Assembly (NCBI GenBank): GCA_951799445.1
Contig: OX637290.1
Location: 5,892,501 to 5,956,500, forward strand
DNA length: 64,000 nt
Origin: Pseudisothecium myosuroides
Lineage: Eukaryota > Streptophyta > Bryopsida > Hypnales > Lembophyllaceae
Direction of reading: 5' to 3'
Of the stretch, positions 34,601 through 47,891 are shown piece after piece. The translations under genes were made by a program, and so were the position numbers. A model generated the notes under the pieces. The model was not told where the DNA came from. It made no database searches and worked only from the letters and a program-made list of their open reading frames with translations. The number at the start of each line of letters is the position of its first letter. Position 1 is the first letter of the stretch.

Positions 34601-34653
34601 TAGCATTAGCAAGACATTAATACACCTTCTAATAATGATGATAGTAAAGAATT

Positions 34654-34655
<2 letters not shown>

Positions 34656-34722
<67 letters not shown>
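34656..34722. repeat. (AT)n microsatellite, 67 bp
   Basis: Uninterrupted alternating AT from 34656 to 34722. Confidence 0.95.
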
Positions 34723-34727
<5 letters not shown>

Positions 34728-36001
34728 AAAATCAATGTTGAGTGCCAAAAACCATTTATTCAAGTTTGTGTAGTATATATACTATATATACTATGTAGTA
34801 TTCAGTACCTAGTAGATGCCTATATGTATTCAATACCTAAGTATTTACAACTGTAACTTTAGGGCCTACAAAGTTAATCCTATTCAATTGTCTTCATCAT
34901 CACAATGAAACACAATAGTTCATATGAGTGGCGGGTCACTTTTCGAAGGTTGAACCTCATGTTAGAAATACTAGCTCCATCTAAATTCGGTATAACCATG
35001 GATCCTTAGTCATACTAAAAATGGAGAAGAACATCTACTTGTCTCCATGTGCTACCATCAATTCCTATCACTTCTTAGTATACTTTTGTTCTCACCTGTA
35101 GTAAATTGATACTTTATTAGTCTATGGTACCAAAATACAAGACACATAACAATTCAATCACTGATGGCCCTACTATTGATTGGAGAGAAGTAAAAAACAC
35201 ATTAAATGAAGACTTCATGAGCAAATAATTGAACAAGAATCTCAATTCCAAAATGAAATTTTGGAGAAATTTTTAAGTTAAGCCCAATAGGTATACATAC
35301 CTAACACAATGTAAGATACATAAAACACCCAAATAGTCTTTAAAATAATTGAAGTCTATTGCATTCAACAATCCACACATTAGTTATAGTAGAACCACTT
35401 AACACTTTACTCCAATGAAAAATGAAATGTGGGGAATATTGGTATTTAGAACAAACAACATTTCCAATATGCAATAGTATTGACAAACTTAGCACTAGAT
35501 TTAGTACATAGCAAAGGTAAAGGTCAAAGAAAATACATCTTCAATGCAAGCAACAAAACATACCAACAAGCAGTATATTTTAGTTCTTATATATTTGAAA
35601 TATTAACTGCACATAATTAATCCAAGGAAGATGTGGCGTTGAAGAACCTGATCTGTAGAAAAGATTGCTTCAAACTGCTTCCCTCATTTGTCCGCAGGTT
35701 GCTGATTTTCGTTGCAGAATCAAATAAGGCCTATCAAAAAAATCATGAACTTGTGACCAAGTGCAGTAGAATACTGTACAATACATATTGGCTATTCCAA
35801 TACAAAATAAATATAGACACATCTAATGCATAATCAACATAAATACTTCTCAAACTTTCATGGGAAGAACTTTTCCATAAGAACTTTTGCAATGAAAATA
35901 GGTTTGCAAAAGATGCTTCATAAATATTATAGTAATATGGCTGGGTTGCAAATTGCAAAGTAAAGTTTTAATCTTGTTCCAAATAATACAACTATTAAAG
36001 T

Positions 36002-37640
36002 TTAAGAATGACCAGCCACATCAACCATAGCTACAGCTGATGGATTGATTATGTGAATTCCATTCATATTGTTGACCTTCTAGTGACACACATTTCTAAC
36101 TTACCATCATTATACAATCTTCCATTGTTTTTTGTGCCTCGAGGTTACTACCTGCTATTGCCAATGAAAGAATATGAAACAATCATCCTACCTGTTCTAA
36201 TGTAATCCCAATTGGTGCCTCAATATCATATGTCTCACCGTATATGGCTTTTGCAATAGCACCATGTATAATTTTGATACCAAAATGATCTTGAGATCCA
36301 TTAGAATTGACCTTCTTCCTCCAAGCGTCACTTGCATAATTATTTTAAAATCATTTGATTGGACAATGGAACATAGTCAATTATATTATTATCATAGGGA
36401 AGAAAACTATACACATACTATACCTACATTTAGTTCTTCCATCTTAGCTCCACATCATGCAATTTCTTCAAGAGTGGCATTATTGAGCAAAATTGAAACA
36501 CCAAAGAGCCGAAACAACTCTGTTTTTGCTATGCCTTCAAATTTTGATCTTTGATTAAAAATATTTTAATAACGGTGGATTTAATGTTCTTTACAAAAAG
36601 CTGAGGCTCATTCCATATCTTTGTAAATGCAATACATGCTTCAACATCTTCATCAATCTCAAAAGACATAGGAACTTCTTCCATGATCATCATATTAATT
36701 GAAGGAAACACTGTTGAAAAATCATAAGCACACAAAAGAACTTTGATCCCTGGAAGCTTTGCCTGTGAAGAAGGAATGTAGAATTAAATTGTCAAACCCA
36801 ATGAAGTCATTATAATAAAGTTAATCAATGAAAGATATTCTCTAAATGAGATTTATTTGAGTACAATAATCAAATTTTAAACTGTCTATGAAACATGACC
36901 TTAATCTTGATAATGTTCAGGTAATTAAGGATTGTTTCATACTTATGGAAGGCCGCTTTCAAAGCATTCGTTGCCACTTGTAGAGATGATTGGCACTCAA
37001 CAAGGAAATCCTTGTACTTTTGCATTGTTTCCTCGAGATTGTTTCAGAATTTTTAAATTCTAATTCTGGTAGTAAGCTTTAGTTCTATCAATAGAGGTTG
37101 GGGCTACACCAATTGTAGAAGCTTTAGATACCCTTTCAACACGAGTTCCACCAATGTATTCATCTTTGTGTGCATTTGTTGGTTGTGGAGCATTGATTGT
37201 TTCATTGTCAGGTCTTGCATGTTCAGGATTTGGAATACCTTGCTCACCATTGTTGACAAAGTTTAGGTCATCATCTAGTATCAATAAAATCAACACATAT
37301 TATATACAACACTTTGAAACAATGCTCTATTGATTTGAGTACTAATAGACATCTAATCACTATATTTCATACAAGGATAGGTAATGGAGATGAAAATTAA
37401 CATTCCAATAGAGTCGAGTAGGTGATGAGAAAATTAGATTTTCTGTATGGAATCCACTTCTTAGGCACTAAGTTTCTTCCAACAACAACGCTACATGCTC
37501 TTCAACAGCAAAACGTTGGCTTTCAATCCTTGGGTGGGGCAATTGCTATCTTCTACCATTACCAGTTGTTTTAAATGTAACCCGTGCTTCTTGTAGCATT
37601 TGTTGGGCCATCTCAAATTCTGAATTCAACAACCTCACTA
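36002..37640 (-). pseudogene. Unidentified multi-exon coding-like tract, probably decayed
   Basis: Several adjacent segments on the - strand read like exons. About 37640-37440 carries two short frames (EFEMAQQMLQEARVTF...; RIESQRFAVEEHVALLLEE). About 37280-37060 carries DDDLNFVNNGEQ...KAYYQN. About 37025-36905 carries ETMQKYKDFLVECQSSL. About 36765-36545 carries AKLPGIKVLLCAYDFSTVFPS... (preceded by CAG). About 36335-36192 carries SDAWRKKVNSNG...GITLEQ before GTAGG. Then come 36151-36105 and 36076-36002, ending in a stop. Joins are partly in phase but the 36192/36151 junction is not, and stops interrupt other parts. I recognise no family. It may be the protein gene of a transposon or an eroded host gene. 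Confidence 0.4.
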
Positions 37641-38094
37641 AGTTAGTTTTGAATTTTGCTACAATTCTTTAAATTCATTTTCAAATTACATTTCTAACTA
37701 TACATCACATATATCATTGAGGTGCCAGATTTTTTGTGTCAAAACAATAATCTAGGTAGCACAAACAAAACTATGAGAAATCAAACTATTACAATGGACT
37801 CCATGTATTTGACAAATACAAATATAGATTATTCAGAAGATCCTATGATTTTCAAGTAATAATACCATGAGATGTGCCTAATTCCAAAAATAAGCAAGGA
37901 ATCCATTACTAATTATGAACTAAAGAAATAATTCAAATATGGCGTGGGGATTGAACAACAATAATTCATTTATACTAAATCAAGCTACAATAAATGAAGG
38001 TCTATGTCATTAGAAAAAATTCAAACATTGGGAGGGCTCTTTCCCTTTGCAAAGAGTTGTGAGTTCCCCGCAATGGAACTCATAGTCTCTTTAA

Positions 38095-38316
38095 CCCTTG
38101 AACGACGTGGAGGACGTTTGGCGTCCGATGAATGACAGAGCATCTTTGCATGTGGACAGAAGTACAACTATTCATTCTTTGAATTTTGTTGTAAAAAGGG
38201 AAGGTCTTCTACAGTAGGTCAATTTCCAATGAGTGCTTTTCTATTTTGTTAAGGCAATAATTCACACGGTAATGGAAAAGGAGGATTTTGAGGGTCACCC
38301 CTTTGTCCTTTAAGGG
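38095..38316. mobile_element. Short TTAA-bounded element, family P2 (222 bp, type copy)
   Basis: TTAA (38091-38094) CCCTTGAACGACGTGG at the left; GTCCTTTAAGGG then TTAA (38317-38320) at the right. Three other copies are at 5181, 32406 and 60644. Termini start CCCTT, like the larger TTAA elements, so it may be mobilised by the same source. Confidence 0.75.
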
Positions 38317-38369
38317 TTAAGGGACAATGGCCACTATTCATCATCAATGATGAAGAGTGGCCACAATAA

Positions 38370-38580
38370 AAAAATATTTAAAATATTAAAATAATATTTA
38401 AAATATTAAAATAATATTTAAAATATTAAAATAATATTTAAAATATTAAAATAATATTTAAAATATTAAAATAATATTTAAAATATTAAAATAATATTTA
38501 AAATATTAAAATAATATTTAAAATATTAAAATAATATTTAAAATATTAAAATAATAATTAAAATAATAAAATAATAATAA
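38370..38580. repeat. 20-bp AT satellite, about 10 copies
   Basis: The unit ATAATATTTAAAATATTAAA repeats with almost no change for about 190 bp and then decays into AAT repeats. High uniformity suggests recent expansion. Confidence 0.9.
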
Positions 38581-38608
38581 TTCAAGATGACTAGGATAAT
38601 TTCGGCCA

Positions 38609-38841
38609 CATTAGATTTGGAAATTTTAAATTTTTGTATTTATTTTAATATTAATATTTATTATAATATTTATTTAATTATATTATTGAGCTGTCCCATG
38701 CAGATTAGGCCCTCTAGTTCGTTGGACAAAAAAATAAAAATAAAAAAAATAAAAAATTCAATTTTTTTTTCGTTTCTTTGGCTAGTGTTTTTGTTATTCG
38801 GGAACTCACAGCCCTCCCGAGGGCTCATATTTCTTCTAATG
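38609..38841. mobile_element. Short TIR element, CATTAGA family (copy 2)
   Basis: Left end CATTAGA, right end TCTAATG. The right end shares AGCCCTC..GAGGG and GTTCC words with 2760-3037. It lies immediately beside the 20-bp satellite. No clear target duplication. Confidence 0.4.
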
Positions 38842-39615
38842 TTACATTACTTGGGGATGATAAAAACAACTTCTATATCTTAGTGGCCTGTCGTTAGCAT
38901 AAATTGAAAATTCCAAATGTGAACAAACTCATTTATCCAAAAATAGATGCCAAACATTTGCACTAATGATAGAAATTTTAAAGCAAGCAATAATTAGCAC
39001 ATAAACTTCCTACTATAATAAATCTCTCATAGTTTCACAATATCAAGGAGTATAAGAGCTATGTTTTTATTCTATACTTCAGTCTTGCATACTTATCTAT
39101 TATAGCTAAGCAATAAAATTTGTAATTCATACTTGTTTTCTAAATACAAATAACTGAACCACATTCTTTCTATAACTTATAAAACTGGTGAATAAAACCA
39201 TTTTGAGATACTATACAATACATACACGTGCTAAAACAAGCGTTGAACTACATACAAAGTGTTTAGACTTACCACATGAATGAACTTCACAATTGTGGAA
39301 GAAGAATACAGTTCGGCACAAAAAAATCCACAAGCATCAATGACGGAAGTTGGAACTTTTCAGCCCAAAAATCTTTAGTTTGAAGCTTTGTGAGGTATAT
39401 TTATTATAGTCGCCAACCTTCTTATCTTACACAAGTAACCTTTTGATAAGTGAGTTTGTTCACAATAGTGAGAAACCCACTACTACCTTATTGTATATAA
39501 AAAGTATTATATACAAGAAGTATTATAATTGTATTGAAGTTTGAATGACTACCACTATAGGTTACTGAACAGAGACATTATATTTAAAATATATTTTAGG
39601 AGACTTGTAATTTAA

Positions 39616-40533
39616 TCCCTAAAGGACCGTTGTCCCTTCGGAGGACAAATGCGTTTTCGGGCAGGTACCTACAGGCTAAAATTTTGTTGTGATTTTTTGA
39701 ATTTTTTGGAGATAGAAAGACTGATAAGCTTTATGGGAATATAATTTTTTTCTCAATCGGTGCCCGGGAACAAAAGTTATGACCAAATAAGCTCAAAATA
39801 GGGGATGGGGGGCAGCCCGGGTAGCAAAACAAATTTGGACAAAAATTTGAATTTTTTTTTTTGAATTTTTTTTCTCATAGATTATATTTTTGTCTATCTG
39901 GAAAGCTTTGATTCATTTCATTTGGATTTGTTATGAGAAAGTTAAGGACATTCTTGTTTTTGGGCAGGTAGAGCATCTTCTAGAGAAAAATAACTTGTAG
40001 GATTCATTTCTAAATGCTATTTTTGTTATTTTTTCAATTAAAAAAAAATGGTCTGATTTACTTGCTAGAACAATCTTACCATTGGAATTAGTGAATTTTA
40101 ATTCCACCTAAAATATATTAATATTTTAGATTTTCCTTCTATCTTGTACCTACATCTACTTAACAATTTTTTTAAGAATGATAATTAAGTTTTTTTGAAT
40201 TTTTTTTCTCCTAGACTCTCAACTCAATTTAATACTATAAAGATTTAAAGCTCAAAACTCTATAGTGCAAATATTTTTAAGTTAAAAATGTTCAAAGTCA
40301 AAAAATTTAGTCCCGCAATGTGCTGAAAACTTGTTTTTTTCACTTTAAACGCAGTTATCTTGCAATCTGTGCAGTCAAAAATTCTGAAATTTTTTACACA
40401 CTCTCATACTATTTAGGTGTAAGATCCTACCGTTGGATGTGAAAAAAAAACAATTTTCAGTTTTTTTACTCTTTGCTATAAATATGGCAATTTTGAGTGT
40501 TTTTGGCAGAAAAAGGCCTTGGTCCTTTAGGGG
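39616..40533. mobile_element. TTAA-bounded TIR element, family P1 copy F (918 bp)
   Basis: TTAA (39612-39615) TCCCTAAAGGACCG at the left, CCTTGGTCCTTTAGGGG then TTAA (40534-40537) at the right. It is the reverse-orientation partner of copy A over its length. An internal TTAA at 40229-40232 corresponds to the position where copy G interrupts copy H. Confidence 0.8.
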
Positions 40534-40871
40534 TTAAAATTCTAAATTCTAAAGGAAATAATAAAATGATAAATCAATGTAGTATAGTACATTTTAATGC
40601 ATAGCACTTGTATTTATTAATTGTTTAGAGCCTTTATATTATAGCAAATATTCATAGTTTAAAAAAAAATTACATTCAAAATGATGCATACCACCTTTTT
40701 TACTAGCTTATTATTGTAAAAAAATTGTAAACAAAGATTGAAGAGCCAACTGCAATTGTACGGAATTGTGAATTGTAGGAACAATCTTTATAATAAATAA
40801 CATAATATATGTTTTTAGAGAAACGGAGCCCTCATTTGAATATTCAAATTGAAAGTTGCAATTGAAATTAA

Positions 40872-42542
40872 TCCTTAAACAACCACCAATTGGATTTGGA
40901 CAGGTACCTACGGCCTCAATTTGGGTTGTTATTTTTGGAAATTTTTTTGGAAGATCAAACAACCATTTAACTTTGTGCAAAATATGATTTTTCTTTCAAT
41001 TGGTGTCCGGAAGGAAAATTTAGCCCAAATAAGCTCAAAATAGGGGAGCCCGAGTAGCAAAAAAATTCCCAAAAATTAGAATTTTTTCTTTTTGGATTTC
41101 TTTTGCCATTGATTAATTTTTTGTCTACATAGAAAGCTTTGATTCATCTCATTTGGATAAGGGATGTGAAAGTTTTGGAGCATCTTGTTTTTCCAGCAAT
41201 TATCACAACTTCTTGAAAAAATAATGGTTTGAATTCGTTTTTGAAATTAATTTTCATAATGTTAAAATAAAGTCCACATGGTTTAATTTGCTTATTTGAA
41301 TAATGCCTCCGTTGGAATTAGTGTAATTCAATTTCATCTTAGAGATATCAATATTTTAGATTAATGTCCTTCTATATCAAACATATTTTTGCTCAATAAT
41401 TTTATAAACAATGAAAATTAGTTTTTTGGGGGAATTTTTTTCTTATGTTCTCAGTTCAATTTAACCCCTAAAGTCCCATTGTCCTCTTGAGGGAAAAAAA
41501 TAGATTTTGGGTAGGTTCCTTTGGTCACAATATTTTTCGTAAATTTTTGAAATTCTTAGTGAAGTTAAAAAATCACATTAGCTTTTCGAAAATTTAATTT
41601 TTATTTCAATCAGAGCTTGGAAGCAAAAATTATGGAACAAAAAGTCCCTTTTTTAGTTTGGCGGGCAGAAAAATTCCTCAAAAAAACTTCAAATAACTTT
41701 TTTTAGCAATTTGTTTCATATAGATTATATTTTTATCTACATGGAAAGCTTTGATTCATTCCATTTGGATTTGTTATGTAAAAATTATGGACAATCTTGG
41801 TTTGGGGGCATCTTCTTGAAAAAGTAATTTGTAGAATCTATTTCCGACCTCAAAGTCTCACAAGTTTAAGATCTCATGTTAGAACAATCTCATTGTTGAG
41901 ATTAGAATGTTCTAATTCCATGATCTTAGAGCTTTTAACGATTTGGATTTCCCTTCAATCTTGAATCTACATCTACTTAACAATTTTTTAAATGACTGAA
42001 AATGAAGTGTGTTTCTTTGGAATGTTTTTTTAGACCTTCAATTCAATCTATCATCATATAAAATTAGAAATTCAAAATCCAAATTTTAAGTTATAAAGGT
42101 TCAAAGACAAAAAATGTAGTTGAGCCATATGTAAAAAAAATTATTTTCTTCACCTTAAATACAAATCTCTTGCAATCTATGCAATCAAAGTTTGTGAAAT
42201 TTCTTCCTCTCATTTTTCCACTAGTCCATTATAAGATCCTATGCTTAGATATGCAAAAAAATAATTTTTAAATTTTTTTGTTCTTTCTTAAAGAAATGGC
42301 AATTTTGAGTGATTTTCGATGGAAAATAGGCCGTGGGACTTACGGAATTAAACACAAACATTAAACAATGTATACATAAAGGTTGATTGGTTCTTTTTAT
42401 TAGTATTACCAAATATTAAATAAATGGAAAGTACTACAGTCAAATATGCAAAAAATAATCTTCATAATTATTATTTTTTGCAATAGAAATGGTAGTTTCG
42501 AGTGTTTATTAGAAAAAAAAGGCGTTGAACATTCAAATGTTA
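40872..42542. mobile_element. P1 copy H, interrupted by copy G
   Basis: The left part (TTAA at 40868-40871, then TCCTTAAACAACC, CAGGTACCTACGGCC, and a closing CTCAGTTCAAT) follows copy F base order closely. At the internal TTAA it is interrupted by copy G (41465-42347). From about 42440 the F-like right end resumes (GCAATAGAAATGG...GAGTGTTTATTAGAAAAAAAAGGC) but the middle is deleted and the terminal repeat is decayed. Confidence 0.55.
41465..42347. mobile_element. P1 copy G, nested in copy H
   Basis: TTAA (41461-41464) CCCCTAAAGTCCCATTGTCC at the left; the right end GGGACTTACGGAA before TTAA (42348-42351) is a decayed version of the family terminus. 883 bp, no frame. Confidence 0.6.
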
Positions 42543-42551
42543 AGCTATTGC

Positions 42552-45500
42552 AAAAGAAATGTGCAAAGGAACAATCATTTTAAGAAACGGCATTTGTAGT
42601 AAATATTCAAAGATAAAAACATGATATAGTTTCAATTGAGCTCCACACATAGCTTTAACTAAATTTATATTAAAGTGAATGCCAATAGAAATTATTATAA
42701 ATTGTTATCATCTGAATTATTATAATATAATTGTAAATAAGAATTTAGAATGGATGAACATTAATAGATCCTACAGTTTAAGTTTATTCGCAGGAAAATA
42801 TGGATGCACTATGGAAATTCCTAAGAGAATTTAATCAACCCAAAGTTGTACACAATTAAAGGTAAGGGGAATATTTGATCTTAGCCGAAAAATCAATAGA
42901 TAATAAATCATATTTATTATATTTAAAATCAAAGTGAATGAACTTATCACAACAATTGTCAATGTCACTTTTTAAAATCTCTTACTTAATCTTCTTTTTA
43001 CCATCCAGAATCTATAGCTTCTTATTTTTTTGAATGAACTATAACTTCATTCTCCATTCTAGTCTTGTCAGCTTCAATAGATATTTGGCCGCTTTGATTG
43101 ACTCCCTTCTGCTTCGGTTCCAATTGCTTTTCCAAGTTGGCTATAGAACTTTCACAAAAAAATTTTGAATAATTTTCCTTACAGCAAAATTTACATTTAT
43201 TGCTCCCTCCCTAGGATTCACTCATGTTTTTATCCACACGACTCATGATGGCACAACTATTGTATTACATAAACTACTATAATTTCTATCAATTCTTATA
43301 ATATACTCCACATTTTATATTCTCAGCCCATTTACAATTGATAACATCATTAACATCAACCATAATTCAATATTAATTCTCAATTACAACAATGGATAAT
43401 TTTTCAAAATGATTCTATAGATTTATCACGTAGTCCAGATCATAATACACAATTAATTCATATTTATTTCAGCACATCTTCAACAACAATTACAATACAC
43501 CACCTATTATCACATCATACATTGACTTACAATGGATTCCAACCACAGACAATTAAATACATACGGCAATTAAATCCAATTGAGTGCCACACATTTAAAC
43601 TCTAATTCTATTCAAATTCAGCATTATATTTTATTGCAAATTTACAATTGTTCCTTACTTCCTTCACAACCTTACTCTGCTAATAACAATCGACTCAGCA
43701 CAATCAAAATCAGACACCAATACAATAGAAACTGAATTTTTTCTACACTTAATTTTCACCAAAATTATATCTATTGTTCACTCTACACACACTGCCAGCC
43801 ACCACCATGCATGAGTTTTGAATCTCATTTTAGATTGACTGATCAACAATTGCAATAGTCTTTTTCATTCACTTTAGCCGATCAGTTTGTAATTGCCTCT
43901 ATAGTTTGCACCTCATTCATCTATTTCTATATATCTATTAATGGCATCCTATAATAAAGTCTATTATAATTGATAATATCTATATAATAATATCTCAAGT
44001 ACAATAGAACCATGAAAATAAAAAAATTTAACAAAATTTAACTACTATTCACTCATTCTCTATAGATTCTTCTGACTACAATGATATAAAATTAAATTTT
44101 GCTACATCAAAATAACAAAATATAACTGTATTGAGTCATAAAATTTTAAAATATTTTGAATTCATACCTGGTTCTTCTCAAGAGAAAATTTTTAGTCAAG
44201 GTTGAGTACTCCCATGGATAAACTTGACTACGCCAAAAATCACTATAAATGATTAGCGATATAATTGGAAAGACTTTATGACCACAATATAAACTTCTAA
44301 TACTACTTAAATGAGAATTGAATCAGATGTAAACTGCTCATTCATCTCTACGTTTTCAGCATTAGAATTCCCCATCATTATTTTAATATGAGTATGTTAA
44401 TATAATACTATTAGGCTATACAATCATAATATTCTTCATTATAACAACTAATCCAGCTCAAAGTGAGTTTATCATAAACATCACCAAATGTGAGCTTTTC
44501 ACAATGGAATACCATCTGAAAAATGATGCTTTTGGTAAAGAGCAACATCAAACTGCCCTCTATTGCCGATGGTTTTTACACAATGCTATAGCTCAGAAAT
44601 TTTACATAACAGAACATCGTCAATGTGGGGAATTTTAAACAATTTGACCCCTAGTAAATAAAAATTGATCTTATTGTCAAGATTGTCTTTTATTTTTTTT
44701 AAAACATTCAATAAATTAAACATAATTCAAAAAAATTAGAATATAATACATAAAATGATAAAAATATAAATTTAAAAGAAAGTACAAATCATGCGAGTCA
44801 AACCATGAGAGTCAAACTATGAGAGTCAAACCAAATGAAAAATTTATAAAACACATCATCCATTCTGGTATGGATATTGTAATGATAATTCCTTGTAACA
44901 CATATAGTTAAAATGGAGTATTTTCAAGTGTAACATTTTCTTCTTCTCTATTGCCTTCATCTTTCAAAATCTCTTCCACATCCTTGAAAACATAAAAAAA
45001 TTACATCTTCAAATGATCACTAATCATCGTGCTTAAGATGTAGCTTTTTCAAGCACCGATGCATTTTTTCAGTATAATGCTCATTGAAGGATGTTTCGAA
45101 ATTCGATATAAAGCACTTACAAAACAAGCAATTATGCTTGTTTGGATTTTTTACATCAATTTTTTTCTCTCTCGTGCCTTAATTTTTTTTGCTTTAGATT
45201 TGGTCTTTTTTTCCATCCTATACAACAAAATAAAACAGATAGATTAAAATAGTATTATAACACAAATAAATTTAAAAAAAATATTTGAAACTTACTACAT
45301 GTATATACATAAAAAAGGCTCAAATTTTAGAAATATGGAAAAGAGTGATACATCAAAACATCTTGCGATGCTCTTAGCTTAGTAGAAACATCTTACAGTT
45401 AACACACTAGCCCCTTTTCATACTTGGAGAATAGCCTCATTCAAAGAGAGCCTCAAAGCATTAGGTGGTGCCGCAAGAGAAAGTTGCAAAAATCATACAG

Positions 45501-45735
45501 CTAAGAACTCCAAACTTTGTTTATAAATTTTGATTGGAAGTTCCAAATTGCAGACGGATTTTTGGAGGTGACAGTTAGTTTTACTTCCTAACTTTCAATA
45601 ATTCAAAGATTCTTGAAAAAATACATTTTACTATGTCAAAACGGCCTCTGAAGTCTGCTAAAGTTTGCTAACTTGACAAAACGTTTAGGAAACAATGAAA
45701 AAACTAGCTAAATAAATTTTTACTATTAGACCGTG
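42552..45735. other. AT-rich intergenic DNA, no gene seen
   Basis: Low-complexity AT-rich sequence with stop codons dense in all frames; no splice chain, family motif or clear repeat partner. Two near-identical GAGAGTCAAACYA words lie at about 44805-44832. I see nothing else supportable. Confidence 0.45.
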
Positions 45736-45749
45736 TATGTGAATTCTTA

Positions 45750-45930
45750 TTTGGCTTAGTGATTAGTGCTCTTGGGCTCCAAACCAAAAAGTTCTAGGTT
45801 CAAATTTCGGAGGTTGCCTACTTGTATAGCATGTTAACTTATTGGCTTGTCCACGAGGTGGTTATATGGTTGGCATGTTTACATGAAAAACTACCACTTG
45901 TATACACCTTTGATGATGCATTAACTTTTT
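45750..45930 (+). mobile_element. tRNA-derived SINE candidate
   Basis: TTGGCTTAGTGATTAGTGC at 45751-45769 matches a Pol III A box (TGGCTTAGTGG type), and GGTTCAAATTT at 45797-45807 a B box with two changes; the spacing of about 35-45 bp is right for a tRNA-type promoter. A tRNA-unrelated body follows to about 45930. The 3' end and target duplication are unclear. Confidence 0.5.
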
Positions 45931-45939
45931 TATAGTGGA

Positions 45940-47880
45940 TTTTAATGAATAATTTTTTTTAAATATGACCAAAATTAACAAAAACATTAACAAATTTTTG
46001 TTGAATACTGTTCAAGTCCATACGTTCAAATCAACAAAGAACTCACAAAACAAATCAACATTTTTTTGTCTAATTTTTGTTGATTCGAATACAAATTTTC
46101 TAGTAGTGAATGTGGTTATAAACAATATAACATTAGATATATTATCAATGAATTATGTAATTGGTACATATTAAATACTATGAAAAAAACGGACACATGA
46201 ATTGAATTGTAGATTTTATTGTTTAGTAACTTTAAAAAATTCTCGATGAATGAAAAAGTGAGTATTTCTAGTCAAAAATCCGCGGATGGATGATTAGAAG
46301 GGCAGGTTCCAACGTTATGAAAGCCTATAATATTTAACAGCAGTACTCAATGTATGAATTCAATTTGTGAATTTAGGATTTTGAATGTGGACCATATAAA
46401 GGAAAGATAGTATTGCGCTTTTGCAAATTCAATTTGCCTCCTCTTCGCAACTTTGCAATTTAGGAATTCAAAACAAAAATTAGTGTACAAATTTTAACTG
46501 ATATAGTGTATTTTATACGTACAGCTTTAGAATGGATGAGCAGCTAAAGTATTATTGCAATTTATGTAGTCAAAGCGTTGCTACAAACAAACCAAAATAT
46601 GGTGGAATTGTTTTTACTCCAATTGAAATAATTGAAATTTCAAAAAAATTTAGCCCAATCAATTCTCGCTCAAGTTTTTATTGCCTAAAACTATTTGGCA
46701 ATCAAATCAAGTCTCAATTCTTTTAAAACTGCATTGACATCGAAGGACGGAAGGAATTGGTTTTAAAATGCAATGAAAAATTCAATTTTGTTGGAAAAAA
46801 TCTCTGCCTAATCGGTGAACATGTAAACACCTCAAGCCAAAGGTCAATCAAGAATGTAACAGAACCAAAAAAAATTGTACAACGATTTACAATGACCAAC
46901 TCTAAAACGCAATCTAATAAAAATTGAAAATTTCTTCAAATTTTGATTATTTTGATTTGCATTCAAAATTTACTACCGCGGTATAATCAAGATTTTGTAG
47001 CAACATAAATTTGAGCCCAATTGACAAAAAATACCTAAATCCAATCCTTTGAAATTCACGCTTGTTCAATAAAATTTTGTTACAATTTGGTTGCAATGGT
47101 AATACTTAATGTCAATTTGTTATGTGCATGATAATTTCTTGAAATTGATTCAGAATCCATTGAAACGAAAGCAATGGCCAATACCAAGTTTGTCAAAAAT
47201 AGCTATTAATATCCAAATTTTGCATGCTCCAGCCAATTTCAACGACTCTATTAAGTGTGAAGCAAATCAATTGCAAATTTTGTCCTAAGCCTCAAAAATC
47301 ATAAGTTTATTTGGAAACTTCAATAGTGCTTGTCACAGCCCTCTATCTAGCTGACAATCAAGTTCACAACATATGAGTAGTAAAAAAATTAAATGTTCAC
47401 ATTGCTAGGGTGATTCTTGGCATAATACAAGACCACAAATAAAACAATTTAATGAACAAATAGTTTTGAAAAAATTATTATTTTTGATTTGTATTATGTA
47501 TTCCGGCTTTCTTAAGTTTTCTGACAGCTCTCGCACACTGTTCAATAGGCTGATAAATTGTGTTTTTGTATTCGCCGTGTATGATTGTCTATAACATTGT
47601 ATAGTTCCATTTCTACTGCCACCCAAAACCGGCTTTGTGTGTCCATAATGAAATCCAATCACTCAAAAAATTTATATAAAATCGCCCCTTCTATCATTTT
47701 CTAATCGAAAAAAAGCTATGAAATCAATGTTGATCATATTCTATTATTAATGTTTTTTCAATATTTTTTGTACAAATATAGTTTTGGAAGCCACTTGGTA
47801 GCCTTATGGTCCTTTAGGGATTTAATATTTTCACGTGTCAATTTTCTACTTCTTGCTTCAATGATTCCTCAAGGCCTAGT
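45940..47880. other. AT-rich intergenic DNA with one solitary TTAA-element end
   Basis: No gene seen. At 47808-47821 GGTCCTTTAGGGA before TTAA (47822-47825) is a P1-type right end whose left partner was not found. A short frame near 46532 (with two CxxC-like cysteines) has no recognisable family and is not called. Confidence 0.4.
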
Positions 47881-47891
47881 CTTCTAAGCCT

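Noticed and set aside
34590..34856. Open frame with a long Ile-Tyr run
   Set aside because: It is only the (AT)n microsatellite read in frame.
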